Source: Rhizobiales bacterium 63-22
GTDB taxonomy: Bacteria > Pseudomonadota > Alphaproteobacteria > Rhizobiales > Rhizobiaceae
Direction of reading: 5' to 3'
Length of the DNA stretch: 64,000 nt
NCBI GenBank assembly: GCA_001898995.1
Contig: MKVZ01000004.1
Span: forward strand, 887,445-951,444
Below are positions 11,805 to 22,184 of the stretch, in pieces (the stretch's first letter is position 1; each line of letters opens with the position of its first letter). Below the pieces are notes generated by a model, which ran no database searches, had not been told where the DNA came from, and worked only from the letters and a program-made list of their open reading frames with translations. The position numbers and the translations under genes are program-made.

Positions 11805-14800
11805 ATGGCACGGCAGGAACAAGCCAACGACGTTTTCGCCCTCACTTCGTTCCTCTATGGCGGCAATGCCGACTATATCGAGGAACTCTATGCCCGTTAC
11901 GAGGACGATCCCAATTCGGTCGATCCGCAGTGGCGCGATTTCTTCGCGCAGCTCAAGGACAATCCGGCCGATGTGAAGAAGAACGCGGCCGGACCGAGCT
12001 GGCAGCGCAGGAACTGGCCCATCGCCGCCAATGGCGAGCTGGTCTCCGCGCTCGACGGCAACTGGGCCGAGGTCGAGAAGCACGTCACCGACAAGCTGAA
12101 GGGCAAGGCCGCCAAGGGCGAATTGGGGGGCGAACTGAAGGGCGCCGCCGGCGCTACGCTGACGCAGGAAGAACTGACGCAGGCCGCGCGCGACAGCGTG
12201 CGCGCCATCATGATGATCCGCGCCTACCGCATGCGCGGCCACCTGCACGCCAATCTCGACCCGCTCGGACTCGCCGAGAAGCCGAACGACTATAACGAGC
12301 TTGAGCCGGCGACCTACGGCTTTACCCCTGCCGACTACAACCGCAAGATCTTCATCGACAACGTGCTCGGTCTCGAATACGCGACCGTGCCGGAAATGAT
12401 CGACATTCTGGAGCGCACCTATTGCGGCACCATCGGTGTCGAGTTCATGCACATTTCCGATCCCGCCGAGAAGGCGTGGATTCAGGAGCGCATCGAGGGG
12501 CCGGAGAACAAGGTTGCATTCACGCCGGAAGGCAAGAAGGCCATCCTGTCCAAGCTCATCGAGGCGGAAGGCTTTGAGCAGTTCATCGACGTCAAGTACA
12601 AGGGCACCAAGCGCTTCGGCCTCGACGGCGGCGAATCACTGATCCCGGCGCTGGAGCAGATCATCAAGCGCGGCGGCGCGATGGGCGTGAAGGAAGTCGT
12701 GTTCGGCATGGCGCATCGCGGCCGCCTGAACGTGCTTTCCCAGGTGCTCGCCAAGCCGCACCGCGCCATCTTCCACGAGTTCAAGGGCGGCTCCTACGCG
12801 CCGGACGAGGTGGAAGGCTCGGGCGACGTCAAGTACCATCTCGGTACCTCCTCCGACCGCGAGTTCGACGGCAACAAGGTCCACCTGTCGCTGACCGCCA
12901 ACCCGTCGCATCTGGAAATCGTCAACCCGGTGGTGATGGGCAAGGCCCGCGCCAAGCAGGATTTGCTGGTCGGACGCACCCGCGACGACATGGTGCCGCT
13001 CTCCGAGCGCGCCAAGGTGCTGCCGCTGCTGCTGCACGGCGACGCCGCCTTCGCGGGTCAGGGCGTGGTGGCCGAATGCTTCGGCCTCTCCGGCCTCAAG
13101 GGCCATCGCGTGGCCGGCACGCTGCATTTCATCATCAACAACCAGATCGGCTTCACCACCAATCCGGCCTTCTCGCGCTCCTCGCCCTATCCGTCGGACG
13201 TGGCGAAGATGGTCGAGGCCCCGGTGTTCCACGTCAATGGCGACGATCCGGAAGCCGTGGTGTTCGTGGCCAAGGTGGCGACGGAATTCCGCATGACCTT
13301 CCACAAGCCGGTGGTCATCGACATGTTCTGCTACCGCCGCTTCGGTCACAACGAAGGCGACGAGCCGTCCTTCACCCAGCCGTTGATGTACAAGGCGATC
13401 CGGGCGCAGAAGACGACCGTCCAGCTCTATAGCGAAAAGCTGATCGGCGAGGGCCTGTTGACGGCGGAAGACGTCGACAAGATGAAGGCCGACTGGCGCG
13501 ACAAGCTGGAGGCGGAGTTCGAGGCCGGGCAGAGCTACAAGCCGAACAAGGCCGACTGGCTCGACGGCGCCTGGTCGGGCCTGCGTGCCGCCGACAATGC
13601 CGACGAGCAGCGCCGCGGCAAGACCGCCGTGCCGATGAAGACGCTGAAGGAGATCGGCAGGAAGCTCACCGAGGTGCCGAAGGATTTCCATGTCCACCGC
13701 ACCATCCAGCGTTTCCTCGACAATCGCGCCAAGATGATCGAGACGGGCGAGGGCATCGACTGGGCCACCGCCGAATCGCTCGCCTTCGGTTCGCTGGCGC
13801 TGGAAGGCCATCCGATCCGCCTGTCCGGTCAGGACGTGGAGCGCGGCACCTTCTCGCAGCGCCACACGGTGCTTTACGATCAGGAGAACCAGAACCGCTA
13901 TATCCCGCTGAACAATCTTCAGAAGGGTCAGGCGATCTACGAGGCCATCAATTCGATGCTCTCGGAAGAAGCGGTGCTCGGCTACGAATACGGCTATTCA
14001 TTGTCCGAACCGCGCGCGCTGGTGCTATGGGAGGCGCAGTTCGGCGATTTCGCCAACGGCGCGCAGGTGGTGTTCGACCAGTTCATCTCGTCGGGCGAAC
14101 GCAAGTGGCTGCGCCTTTCGGGCCTCGTCTGCCTGCTGCCGCACGGCTATGAGGGACAGGGCCCGGAACACTCCTCCGCCCGTCTGGAGCGCTATCTCCA
14201 GCTTTGCGCGGAAGACAACATGCAGGTCGCCAACTGCACCACGCCGGCCAATTATTTCCACATCCTGCGCCGGCAGTTGAAGCGCGATTTCCGCAAGCCG
14301 CTGATCATGATGACGCCGAAGTCGCTGCTGCGCCACAAGCGCGCCGTTTCGACGCTCAACGACCTGTCGGGCGAAAGCTCGTTCCACCGCCTGCTGTGGG
14401 ACGACGCGCAATACAACAGGGGCGAAGGCATCAAGCTCCAGAAGGACGCGAAAATCCGCCGCGTGGTGCTGTGCTCGGGCAAGGTCTATTACGACCTTTA
14501 CGAGGAACGCGAGAAGCGCGGCATCGACGACGTCTACCTGCTGCGTGTCGAACAGCTTTATCCGTTCCCGGCCAAGGCGCTCATCAACGAATTGTCGCGC
14601 TTCCGGCAGGCGGAAATCGTCTGGTGTCAGGAAGAGCCGAAAAACATGGGCGCGTGGTCTTTCATCGACCCGTATCTCGAATGGGTTCTCGCCCATATCG
14701 ATGCCAAGCACCAGCGCGTGCGCTATGCCGGACGACCGGCATCCGCCTCGCCGGCGACGGGCCTGATGTCCAAGCATCTTGCGCAGCTTGCCGCTTTCCT

Positions 14801-14822
14801 TGAGGATGCGCTCGGCGCCTGA
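11805..14822 (+). CDS. sucA: 2-oxoglutarate dehydrogenase E1 component
   Basis: Thiamine-diphosphate-dependent decarboxylase of the 2-oxoglutarate dehydrogenase complex, about 1005 residues. The N-terminus shows FALTSFLYGGNADYIEELY, the E1o N-terminal motif. The ThDP-binding region has HGDAAFAGQGVVAE followed by INNQIGFTTNP (GDx...NN pattern). FGMAHRGRLNVL and CYRRFGHNEGDEPSFTQP are characteristic. The C-terminal transketolase-like domain has LLPHGYEGQGPEHSSAR. Two starts (11799 and 11805) are four bases apart on the ATGGTCATG; MARQEQANDVF matches relatives. It acts with SucB and the LpdA encoded 3 kb downstream. Confidence 0.97.
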   Translation: MARQEQANDVFALTSFLYGGNADYIEELYARYEDDPNSVDPQWRDFFAQLKDNPADVKKNAAGPSWQRRNWPIAANGELVSALDGNWAEVEKHVTDKLKGKAAKGELGGELKGAAGATLTQEELTQAARDSVRAIMMIRAYRMRGHLHANLDPLGLAEKPNDYNELEPATYGFTPADYNRKIFIDNVLGLEYATVPEMIDILERTYCGTIGVEFMHISDPAEKAWIQERIEGPENKVAFTPEGKKAILSKLIEAEGFEQFIDVKYKGTKRFGLDGGESLIPALEQIIKRGGAMGVKEVVFGMAHRGRLNVLSQVLAKPHRAIFHEFKGGSYAPDEVEGSGDVKYHLGTSSDREFDGNKVHLSLTANPSHLEIVNPVVMGKARAKQDLLVGRTRDDMVPLSERAKVLPLLLHGDAAFAGQGVVAECFGLSGLKGHRVAGTLHFIINNQIGFTTNPAFSRSSPYPSDVAKMVEAPVFHVNGDDPEAVVFVAKVATEFRMTFHKPVVIDMFCYRRFGHNEGDEPSFTQPLMYKAIRAQKTTVQLYSEKLIGEGLLTAEDVDKMKADWRDKLEAEFEAGQSYKPNKADWLDGAWSGLRAADNADEQRRGKTAVPMKTLKEIGRKLTEVPKDFHVHRTIQRFLDNRAKMIETGEGIDWATAESLAFGSLALEGHPIRLSGQDVERGTFSQRHTVLYDQENQNRYIPLNNLQKGQAIYEAINSMLSEEAVLGYEYGYSLSEPRALVLWEAQFGDFANGAQVVFDQFISSGERKWLRLSGLVCLLPHGYEGQGPEHSSARLERYLQLCAEDNMQVANCTTPANYFHILRRQLKRDFRKPLIMMTPKSLLRHKRAVSTLNDLSGESSFHRLLWDDAQYNRGEGIKLQKDAKIRRVVLCSGKVYYDLYEEREKRGIDDVYLLRVEQLYPFPAKALINELSRFRQAEIVWCQEEPKNMGAWSFIDPYLEWVLAHIDAKHQRVRYAGRPASASPATGLMSKHLAQLAAFLEDALGA

Positions 14823-14876
14823 GCGAGCATTTGGCCGATCCATCGAACACGAAGCTTATCAACGGAAGAAAAAACC

Positions 14877-16103
14877 ATGGCTACCGAAATTCGCGTTCCC
14901 ACGCTTGGGGAGTCCGTAACCGAGGCGACCATCGGCAAGTGGTTCAAGAAGGCGGGCGAAGCCGTCGCCGCCGACGAACCGCTGGTGGAACTGGAAACCG
15001 ACAAGGTGACGGTGGAAGTGCCGGCGCCCGCCGCCGGCGTTCTCTCCGAGATCGCCGTCAAGGAAGGCGAGACCGTTGGCGTGGGCGCGCTGCTCGGCCA
15101 GATTTCCGGCGATGCCGCCGCTGCCGCTCCGGCGCCCAAGAAGGAAGAAGCAAAGCCCGCCGCCGCACCGGCACCGGCTGCCGCTGCCCCCGCGTCCTCC
15201 GGCCCGGCCATGTCGCCCGCGCCGGCTGCGGCCAAGCTGATGGCCGAGACCGGCGTCTCGGTGGCGGAAGGCTCCGGCAAGCGCGGTCAGGTGCTCAAGG
15301 GCGACGTGCTTGAAGCTATCGCCAAGGGCGTTTCGGGGGGCGTTCCGGCAGCGGCCCCCGCCGTTCCCGCCGCCGCCCGCCCCGCCTCTACGGCCGACGA
15401 CGCCGCGCGCGAGGAGCGCGTGAAGATGACGCGCCTGCGCCAGACCATCGCGCGCCGCCTCAAGGACGCGCAGAACACGGCCGCCATGCTCACCACCTTC
15501 AACGAGGTGGACATGTCGGCGGTGATGGAACTGCGCAACCGCTACAAGGAGGTGTTCGAGAAGAAGCACGGCGTCAAGCTCGGCTTCATGGGCTTCTTTA
15601 CCAAGGCGGTGACGCATGCGCTGAAGGAAGTCCCGGCGGTCAACGCCGAGATCGACGGCACGGATATCATCTACAAGAACTTCTGCCATGTCGGCATGGC
15701 GGTGGGAACCGACAAGGGGCTCGTGGTGCCGGTGGTGCGCGATGCCGACCAGCTTTCCATCGCCGGTGTCGAGAAGGAGCTGGGCCGCCTCGCAAAGGCT
15801 GCGCGCGACGGCACGCTGTCGGTAGCCGACATGCAGGGCGGCACCTTCACCATCACCAATGGCGGCGTCTACGGCTCGCTGATGTCGACGCCGATCCTCA
15901 ACGCGCCGCAGTCGGGCATTCTCGGCATGCACAAGATTCAGGAGCGTCCGGTGGTGGTCGGCGGCCAGATCGTCATCCGCCCGATGATGTATCTGGCGCT
16001 TTCCTACGATCACCGCATCGTCGACGGCAAGGAGGCGGTGACCTTCCTCGTCCGCGTCAAGGAAAGCCTCGAAGACCCGGAACGTCTGGTCCTCGATCTG
16101 TAA
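14877..16103 (+). CDS. sucB: Dihydrolipoyllysine succinyltransferase (E2 of 2-oxoglutarate dehydrogenase)
   Basis: A 408-residue E2 core subunit that transfers the succinyl group to CoA. It has one N-terminal lipoyl domain with the lipoylated lysine in [15 protein letters not shown] (near residue 43), and an Ala/Pro-rich linker. A peripheral-subunit-binding domain follows ([13 protein letters not shown] to [12 protein letters not shown]). The acyltransferase domain ends in [16 protein letters not shown], with the catalytic His and Asp. It starts 54 bp after sucA and belongs to the same operon. Confidence 0.97.
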   Translation: MATEIRVPTLGESVTEATIGKWFKKAGEAVAADEPLVELETDKVTVEVPAPAAGVLSEIAVKEGETVGVGALLGQISGDAAAAAPAPKKEEAKPAAAPAPAAAAPASSGPAMSPAPAAAKLMAETGVSVAEGSGKRGQVLKGDVLEAIAKGVSGGVPAAAPAVPAAARPASTADDAAREERVKMTRLRQTIARRLKDAQNTAAMLTTFNEVDMSAVMELRNRYKEVFEKKHGVKLGFMGFFTKAVTHALKEVPAVNAEIDGTDIIYKNFCHVGMAVGTDKGLVVPVVRDADQLSIAGVEKELGRLAKAARDGTLSVADMQGGTFTITNGGVYGSLMSTPILNAPQSGILGMHKIQERPVVVGGQIVIRPMMYLALSYDHRIVDGKEAVTFLVRVKESLEDPERLVLDL

Positions 16104-16115
16104 GGCCTGAACGCG

Positions 16116-16541
16116 ATGGAGCCGGGGGTCCTTTCCAACTCGCCTTTCCTGCCGCTCGTCGGCTGGAGCGTCGTGCTTCTGGTGGTTCACATCCTTTTGC
16201 AAGGCATGACGGCGACGAAGGAACTCGGTTCCCGCTGGAACGCCGGTCCGCGCGACGACGGCCGCCATCCCCAAGGGGTTCTGGCCGGGCGCGCGGAGCG
16301 GGCTTCCGCCAATTTCCGCGAAACCTATCCGGGTTTCGTGGCGCTGGCACTGGCGCTCGCGCTGAAAGGCGATGCCCAGGGGTTTGAGCCGGGTTTGGGG
16401 CTTTGGGGCGCGCGGCTCTGGTTTGCCGCCCGCATCGTCTATATCCCGCTCTATCTGGCGGGCATTCCCTATATCCGTTCGCTGGTCTGGCTTGCCGGGC
16501 TTGCCGGGCTGGCGCTGATGTTCGCGGCGCTCGTCGCCTGA
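16116..16541 (+). CDS. MAPEG-family membrane protein
   Basis: A 141-residue protein with about four hydrophobic segments (residues about 11-30, 74-88, 98-112 and 120-138). The RAERASANFRETYPGFVAL segment between the first two is typical of bacterial MAPEG (membrane-associated eicosanoid and glutathione metabolism) proteins. The substrate is unknown. It starts 12 bp after sucB and appears to ride in the suc operon. This association is probably positional rather than biochemical. Confidence 0.8.
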   Translation: MEPGVLSNSPFLPLVGWSVVLLVVHILLQGMTATKELGSRWNAGPRDDGRHPQGVLAGRAERASANFRETYPGFVALALALALKGDAQGFEPGLGLWGARLWFAARIVYIPLYLAGIPYIRSLVWLAGLAGLALMFAALVA

Positions 16542-16586
16542 CACCGGAGCTCAACCGATCCGCCCGCGCCGGGCGAAGGAGACGCG

Positions 16587-17222
16587 ATGCACCCTTATCT
16601 TCTGGAACTGGCGTCGCTGATGGCCATCTTCGCCTTCGCGATCGTGGCGCCGGGGGCCGATCTCGCCATGGTCATCGGCCAGTCGCTCGTTCAGGGCCGG
16701 CGTGAGGCGATCATCACCAGTTTCGGCATCGGAACGGCATTGATGATGCATGTCACCTATACGGTGCTGGGCCTCGGCCTCATCATTTCGAAATCCATCT
16801 ACCTGTTCAATATCGTCAAATGGTGCGGCGTGGCCTATCTGGTCTATATCGGCATCAAGGCGCTCGGGGCCGGGGCGACGAAGATCGATGTCGATACGAG
16901 CGTGAAGGAGCCGCGCCGGCAGAGCGCGTTCAAGGCGTTCAGCCTCGGCTTCGCGGCCAATGCGCTCAATCCCAAGGCGGTGTTCTTCTTCCTGTCGATC
17001 TTCTCCACCGTGGTCAGCGCACACACGCCGGGCGCGGTGAAGCTCGGTTATGGACTGGTGATGGCAACGGCGCTGATTTCTTGGTTCATCGGCGTGAGCC
17101 TGTTCATGACGACGCCGAAGATGCGCGCCGCATTCTCGCGCGCCTCGAAATGGATCGACCGCGCCAGCGGTGTGGTTTTCATCGCTTTCGGGCTGAAACT
17201 TGCCACCGAAAAGGCTATGTAA
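16587..17222 (+). CDS. LysE/RhtB-family amino acid exporter
   Basis: A 211-residue polytopic protein. The N-terminal region VAPGADLAMVIGQSLVQGRREA is the family signature, followed by FGIGTALMMHV. GFAANALNPKAVFFFLSIF near residue 120 is the second conserved stretch. Members export amino acids or related metabolites across the inner membrane by proton antiport. The substrate cannot be told from sequence. It lies 45 bp after the MAPEG gene, in the spacer between sucB and lpdA. A GGCGAAGGAGACGCG Shine-Dalgarno supports the start. Confidence 0.88.
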   Translation: MHPYLLELASLMAIFAFAIVAPGADLAMVIGQSLVQGRREAIITSFGIGTALMMHVTYTVLGLGLIISKSIYLFNIVKWCGVAYLVYIGIKALGAGATKIDVDTSVKEPRRQSAFKAFSLGFAANALNPKAVFFFLSIFSTVVSAHTPGAVKLGYGLVMATALISWFIGVSLFMTTPKMRAAFSRASKWIDRASGVVFIAFGLKLATEKAM

Positions 17223-17319
17223 GGCATTTCCGGCGAGGATGCGCAGCGGTTTTGCGTGTCGTGGAATGCGCGAATAGAGTCAGAATGGAAGCCGGAAACA
17301 AGTGAGGGAGACCCGACAG

Positions 17320-17856
17320 ATGCACGCCGCAGACAAGCTTCTCGCCATGGCGACGGCCTCGGTGCTGGCCGTTTCGATCTGCGCCACCGCTGCCGGGGCC
17401 GCCTGCATGCAGAACCGCGCCATCTATACCGATCGCGACGATGCCTACACGCTGACCTTCCGCTCCGAGCAGCCCAACGACCTCAAGATGACGCCGGCGC
17501 CGAGCAACGAGTTCACCATCGCGGCCAAGGACAAGCCGGACTTCAAGCTCAACGGTGTGGTGATCTGGCCGGAAGAGGGTGTGTCGCGGCCCTATGCGCT
17601 CATAACCTTCAACTGCAAGGGCGACGGTTCCAACCCGGAAGATCTCGACGATTGCAGCATCTGGCAGGGTGTCGTCTATGCGTTGAAGGACGGCGCGGAC
17701 GCCGATCCACTGCCCAAGGCCGACGAGCCGGCGGCGCAGGCCGTGCTGTTCCCCGATCTGGTGACCGCGATCGACGGGTACGATTTCGGCGCGGCGAAAC
17801 CGGAAAAGCCGCTGCAATGGGAAGTGTTCCGTTTTCAGGGCTGCACGCCGGAATGA
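17320..17856 (+). CDS. Exported hypothetical protein
   Basis: A 178-residue protein with a clear signal peptide (MHAADKLLAMATASVLAVS to about AAGA). The mature part contains four cysteines (ACMQNRAIY, FNCKGDG, DDCSIW and a terminal GCTPE), suggesting two disulfides in the periplasm. I do not recognise the family. GTGAGGGAGACCCGACAG precedes the ATG at 17320; an upstream in-frame start at 17302 would spoil the signal peptide. It lies between the LysE-type exporter and lpdA on the same strand; no functional link is visible. Confidence 0.75.
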   Translation: MHAADKLLAMATASVLAVSICATAAGAACMQNRAIYTDRDDAYTLTFRSEQPNDLKMTPAPSNEFTIAAKDKPDFKLNGVVIWPEEGVSRPYALITFNCKGDGSNPEDLDDCSIWQGVVYALKDGADADPLPKADEPAAQAVLFPDLVTAIDGYDFGAAKPEKPLQWEVFRFQGCTPE

Positions 17857-17907
17857 CGGTGCAGCTTAATTTCCCGAAATTCAGGATAGATGAAGAAGGA
17901 TAATTCG

Positions 17908-19314
17908 ATGGCTTACGATGTAGTGGTGATCGGTACGGGTCCCGGTGGCTATGTGGCCGCGATCAAGGCGGCACAGCTTGGCCTGTCGGTGGCGGTGGTG
18001 GAAAAGCGCAAGACCTTCGGGGGCACCTGCCTGAATATCGGCTGCATCCCCTCCAAGGCGCTGCTGCACGCTTCGGAGACCTTCGCCGAGGCCGGCCATT
18101 CCTTCGATACGCTCGGCGTTGAGGTGGGTACGCCGAAGCTTAATCTCGCAAAGATGCAGGCACACAAGGACGCCACGGTGAAGGCCAATGTCACGGGCGT
18201 CGAATTCCTGTTCAAGAAGAACAAGATCACGCCTTACATCGGTACGGGCAAGATTATCGGCAAGGGCAAGGTGTCCGTGACCGCCGAAGACGGCAAGGTC
18301 GAGGAGATCGAGGCGAAGAACATCATCATCGCCACCGGCTCGGACGTTGCCGGCATTCCGGGCGTCGACGTCGCCATCGATGAGAAGGTGATCGTGTCGT
18401 CCACCGGCGCACTGGCCTTCGAAAAGGTTCCGGCCAGCCTGATCGTGGTCGGCGGCGGCGTCATCGGCATGGAACTGGGCTCGGTCTGGGCGCGGCTCGG
18501 CGCGAAGGTTACCGTGGTCGAATATCTCGACAAGCTTCTCGGCCAGATGGACGGCGAAGTGTCGAAGCAGTTCCAGCGCCTGATGGAAAAGCAGGGCATC
18601 GCCGTCAAGCTCGGCGCCAAGGTGACGGGCGTGGAAAAGACCGCCAAGGGCGCCAAGGTGACCTTCGAGCCGGTCAAGGGCGGCACGGCGGAAACGCTGG
18701 AGGCCGATGCCGTGCTGATCGCCACTGGCCGCCGCCCCTATACGGACGGGCTGGGCCTCAAGGAAGCTGGCGTGGCGGTGGACGAGCGCGGCCGCGTCGC
18801 GATCGACGATCACTGGCGCACCAATGTCGAGGGCATCTACGCCATTGGCGACGTGGTCAAGGGCCCGATGCTGGCGCACAAGGCCGAGGACGAAGGCATC
18901 GCGGTTGCCGAGATCATCGCCGGCCAGGCCGGCCATGTGAATTTCGACGTCATTCCGGGCGTGGTCTATACCCAGCCGGAAGTGGCCTCGGTCGGCAAGA
19001 CCGAGGAAGAACTGAAGGCCGCCGGTATCGAATACAAGGTCGGCAAATTCCCCTTCACCGCCAACGGCCGCGCCCGTGCCATGCTGCACACGGACGGCTT
19101 CGTCAAGATTCTCGCCGACAAGGCGACCGACCGCGTGCTGGGCGGGCATATCCTCGGCTACAATGCCGGCGAGATGATCCACGAACTCGCCGTTCTGATG
19201 GAGTTCGGCGGTTCGGCGGAAGACCTCGCCCGCACCTGCCACGCCCATCCGACCATGTCGGAAGCCGTGCGCGAGGCGGCGCTGGCTGCTTTCGCCAAGC
19301 CGATCCATATGTGA
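17908..19314 (+). CDS. lpdA: Dihydrolipoyl dehydrogenase (E3)
   Basis: FAD flavoprotein of 468 residues that reoxidises dihydrolipoyl groups of 2-oxo-acid dehydrogenases with NAD+. FAD motif VVVIGTGPGGYVAA is at the N-terminus. The redox disulfide is in GGTCLNIGCIPSKALLH. A second Rossmann motif VVGGGVIGMELGSVWARLG binds NAD. C-terminal HAHPTMSEA carries the catalytic His-Glu pair. AGAAGGATAATTCG precedes the ATG at 17908. Its place after sucAB suggests it serves the 2-oxoglutarate complex. A strong terminator follows. Confidence 0.97.
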   Translation: MAYDVVVIGTGPGGYVAAIKAAQLGLSVAVVEKRKTFGGTCLNIGCIPSKALLHASETFAEAGHSFDTLGVEVGTPKLNLAKMQAHKDATVKANVTGVEFLFKKNKITPYIGTGKIIGKGKVSVTAEDGKVEEIEAKNIIIATGSDVAGIPGVDVAIDEKVIVSSTGALAFEKVPASLIVVGGGVIGMELGSVWARLGAKVTVVEYLDKLLGQMDGEVSKQFQRLMEKQGIAVKLGAKVTGVEKTAKGAKVTFEPVKGGTAETLEADAVLIATGRRPYTDGLGLKEAGVAVDERGRVAIDDHWRTNVEGIYAIGDVVKGPMLAHKAEDEGIAVAEIIAGQAGHVNFDVIPGVVYTQPEVASVGKTEEELKAAGIEYKVGKFPFTANGRARAMLHTDGFVKILADKATDRVLGGHILGYNAGEMIHELAVLMEFGGSAEDLARTCHAHPTMSEAVREAALAAFAKPIHM

Positions 19315-19335
19315 GCGGTTGCATATCCGATTGGA

Positions 19336-19371
19336 CGAAAGGCCCGGCACACTGCCGGGCCTTTCGTGTTT
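19336..19371 (+). terminator. Strong intrinsic terminator after lpdA
   Basis: A perfect 14-bp stem (19336-19349 with 19353-19366) encloses a CAC loop and is followed by TGTTTTT. It marks the end of the mdh-suc-lpdA gene block, before convergent xerC. Confidence 0.9.
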
Positions 19372-19395
19372 TTGCCGAGGGTGGAGGCAAGAATG

Positions 19396-20343
<948 letters not shown>

Positions 20344-20487
20344 GCGCCTCCGTCCTCGCTGGATGAAACAGGTTTAGTTTCGCAGGCGAGCGTTACCGTC
20401 CGGTTGCCGCGCGGGCGATTTTTGCTGGCGTTTTCGCCCGAATGGGGTAAGCGATAGAAAATTCCGGCAAAAAGATCAGGAACCGCC

Positions 20488-21057
20488 ATGCCTCGTCCAG
20501 AACATCCGATCCAGCTTGCCGTCATCGGCGCCGCGCACGGCACGCGCGGCGAAGTCAGGGTCAAGACATTCACCGGCGACCCGCTGGCCATCGGCGATTA
20601 CGGCCTGCTCTACGACGAGGCGGGCAAGGCATACGAGATATTGGAGGCGCGCGCCGCCAAGACCGTCGTGGTGGTGCGGTTCAAGGGCGTCAACGACCGC
20701 AATGCCGCCGAGGCGCTGAACGGCACCGCGCTCTATATCGACCGCTCGCAACTGCCCGACGATGAACTGGACGAGGATGAATTTTACCAGACCGACCTGA
20801 TCGGCCTCGTCGCCCTCGATGCGGAGGGCAAACGCTACGGGACGGTGAGCGCCGTGTTCGATTTCGGCGGTGGCGATCTCATCGAACTGAGCGAGAAGGG
20901 CAAGCGCCCGATGCTCATTCCCTTCACCGAGGCGGCGGTGCCGGAGATCGATTTCGACAAGGGCACGATCCTGGTCGAGCCTTATGCGGCGGGCCTGATC
21001 GCCGACGAGGAGGACGGCAAGCCGCAGCAAGGCGGCAAGCGGCCGAAGAAGCCATGA
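20488..21057 (+). CDS. rimM: 16S rRNA processing protein RimM
   Basis: A 189-residue ribosome maturation factor for the 30S head domain. The N-terminal RimM domain begins [22 protein letters not shown], the family signature. A PRC-barrel domain follows from about [13 protein letters not shown] to [14 protein letters not shown]. The Lys/Gly-rich tail is dispensable-looking. Its stop overlaps the trmD start as ATGA. In most bacteria rpsP precedes rimM, but here xerC lies upstream in the opposite direction. Confidence 0.95.
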   Translation: MPRPEHPIQLAVIGAAHGTRGEVRVKTFTGDPLAIGDYGLLYDEAGKAYEILEARAAKTVVVVRFKGVNDRNAAEALNGTALYIDRSQLPDDELDEDEFYQTDLIGLVALDAEGKRYGTVSAVFDFGGGDLIELSEKGKRPMLIPFTEAAVPEIDFDKGTILVEPYAAGLIADEEDGKPQQGGKRPKKP

Positions 21058-21764
21058 GCGGCGAAAAGGGCTTTCACGCTTCGGTGCTGACGCTCTATCC
21101 GGAAATGTTTCCGGGGCCGCTCGGCGTCTCTCTCGCCGGCAAGGCGCTGGCCGAGGACAAGTGGCGGCTCGATACGGTGCAGATTCGCGACTTTGCCGAA
21201 GGCCGTCACCGCATGGTGGACGACACGCCGTCCGGCGGCGGCGCGGGCATGGTGATGAAGCCCGACGTGGTGGCGCGGGCGCTCGATTCGGTCGCCGACA
21301 CCCGCCGCCCGATGCTGCTGATGAGCCCGCGCGGCAGGCCGCTGACGCAGAAGCGCGTGCGCGAACTGGCGGCGGGTCCGGGCGCGATCCTGCTTTGTGG
21401 GCGCTTCGAGGGCGTGGACGAGCGTGTCATCGCGGCACGGGAACTGGAGGAGGTTTCCATCGGCGATTACATCCTGTCCGGCGGCGAGACGGCGGCCATC
21501 GTGCTGCTCGACGCCGTGGTGCGGCTTTTGCCGGGCGTGATGGGCAACCATGAATCCGGTGAGACGGAGAGTTTCGAGACCGGACTGCTGGAGCACCCCC
21601 ATTATACCCGCCCGCAGGAATGGGAAGGACGCCCGATTCCCGAAATCCTTACCTCCGGCAATCACGGCGCCATCGACAAATGGCGGCGCGCCGAAGCCGA
21701 ACGCATCACGCGCGAACGCCGCCCCGATCTCTGGGCCGCCTATCAGGAAGCGAGGCGCAAATGA
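21054..21764 (+). CDS. trmD: tRNA (guanine37-N1)-methyltransferase
   Basis: SPOUT-class methyltransferase, 236 residues, that makes m1G37 in tRNAs to prevent frameshifting. Motifs seen: [20 protein letters not shown] at the N-terminus, [31 protein letters not shown], and the knot segment [11 protein letters not shown] with [11 protein letters not shown]. The C-terminal [17 protein letters not shown] is conserved. Overlaps rimM by ATGA and the downstream DUF4260 gene by ATGA, so the three are coupled. Confidence 0.96.
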   Translation: MSGEKGFHASVLTLYPEMFPGPLGVSLAGKALAEDKWRLDTVQIRDFAEGRHRMVDDTPSGGGAGMVMKPDVVARALDSVADTRRPMLLMSPRGRPLTQKRVRELAAGPGAILLCGRFEGVDERVIAARELEEVSIGDYILSGGETAAIVLLDAVVRLLPGVMGNHESGETESFETGLLEHPHYTRPQEWEGRPIPEILTSGNHGAIDKWRRAEAERITRERRPDLWAAYQEARRK

Positions 21765-22111
21765 ACCTGATCCAGCGTCTCGAAAGCCTTTCCCTCGCCC
21801 TGCTGGCGCTCGGCGCCTATTGGGTCAGCGGCGCGAACTGGTGGCTGTTCGCGGTGCTGATCCTCGCGCCGGACCTGTCCTTCTTTGCCTACATGAAGGG
21901 ACCGAAAACGGGCGCGGTGGTCTACAACATCGCCCATAGCTGGATCGGCGTGGTGCTGCTCTCGGTACTGGGCTGGGCAATGAACTGGCAGATCTGCATC
22001 GCGATGGCGCTGATCTGGGCCGTGCATATCGGCGTGGACCGGGCGCTGGGCTTCGGCCTCAAATACGGAACCGGCTTCCGGGATACCGATGCCGGACGGA
22101 TCGGCGGGTAG
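21761..22111 (+). CDS. DUF4260-family membrane protein
   Basis: A 116-residue integral membrane protein with about four hydrophobic segments. [19 protein letters not shown] and [18 protein letters not shown] match the DUF4260 family, whose function is not known. The start overlaps the trmD stop as ATGA, so translation is coupled to trmD; the longer upstream frame overlaps trmD and is rejected. It sits where many bacteria have rplS. Confidence 0.8.
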   Translation: MNLIQRLESLSLALLALGAYWVSGANWWLFAVLILAPDLSFFAYMKGPKTGAVVYNIAHSWIGVVLLSVLGWAMNWQICIAMALIWAVHIGVDRALGFGLKYGTGFRDTDAGRIGG

Positions 22112-22115
22112 GAAA

Positions 22116-22163
22116 TTGCCCGGCCGGGGCACTACGCGATAAGCGTAAAACAGGGCCGGGCAA
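22116..22163. other. Structured convergent spacer
   Basis: TTGCCCGGCC (22116-22125) and GGCCGGGCAA (22154-22163) are perfect 10-bp inverted arms, and an inner TACGC/GCGTA stem lies at 22133-22147. On the minus strand a T-rich TTTCC follows, so it may terminate the permease transcript. On the plus strand there is no T-run. Confidence 0.4.
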
Positions 22164-22184
22164 CTGCGTGTCGGTTATTTTCCG

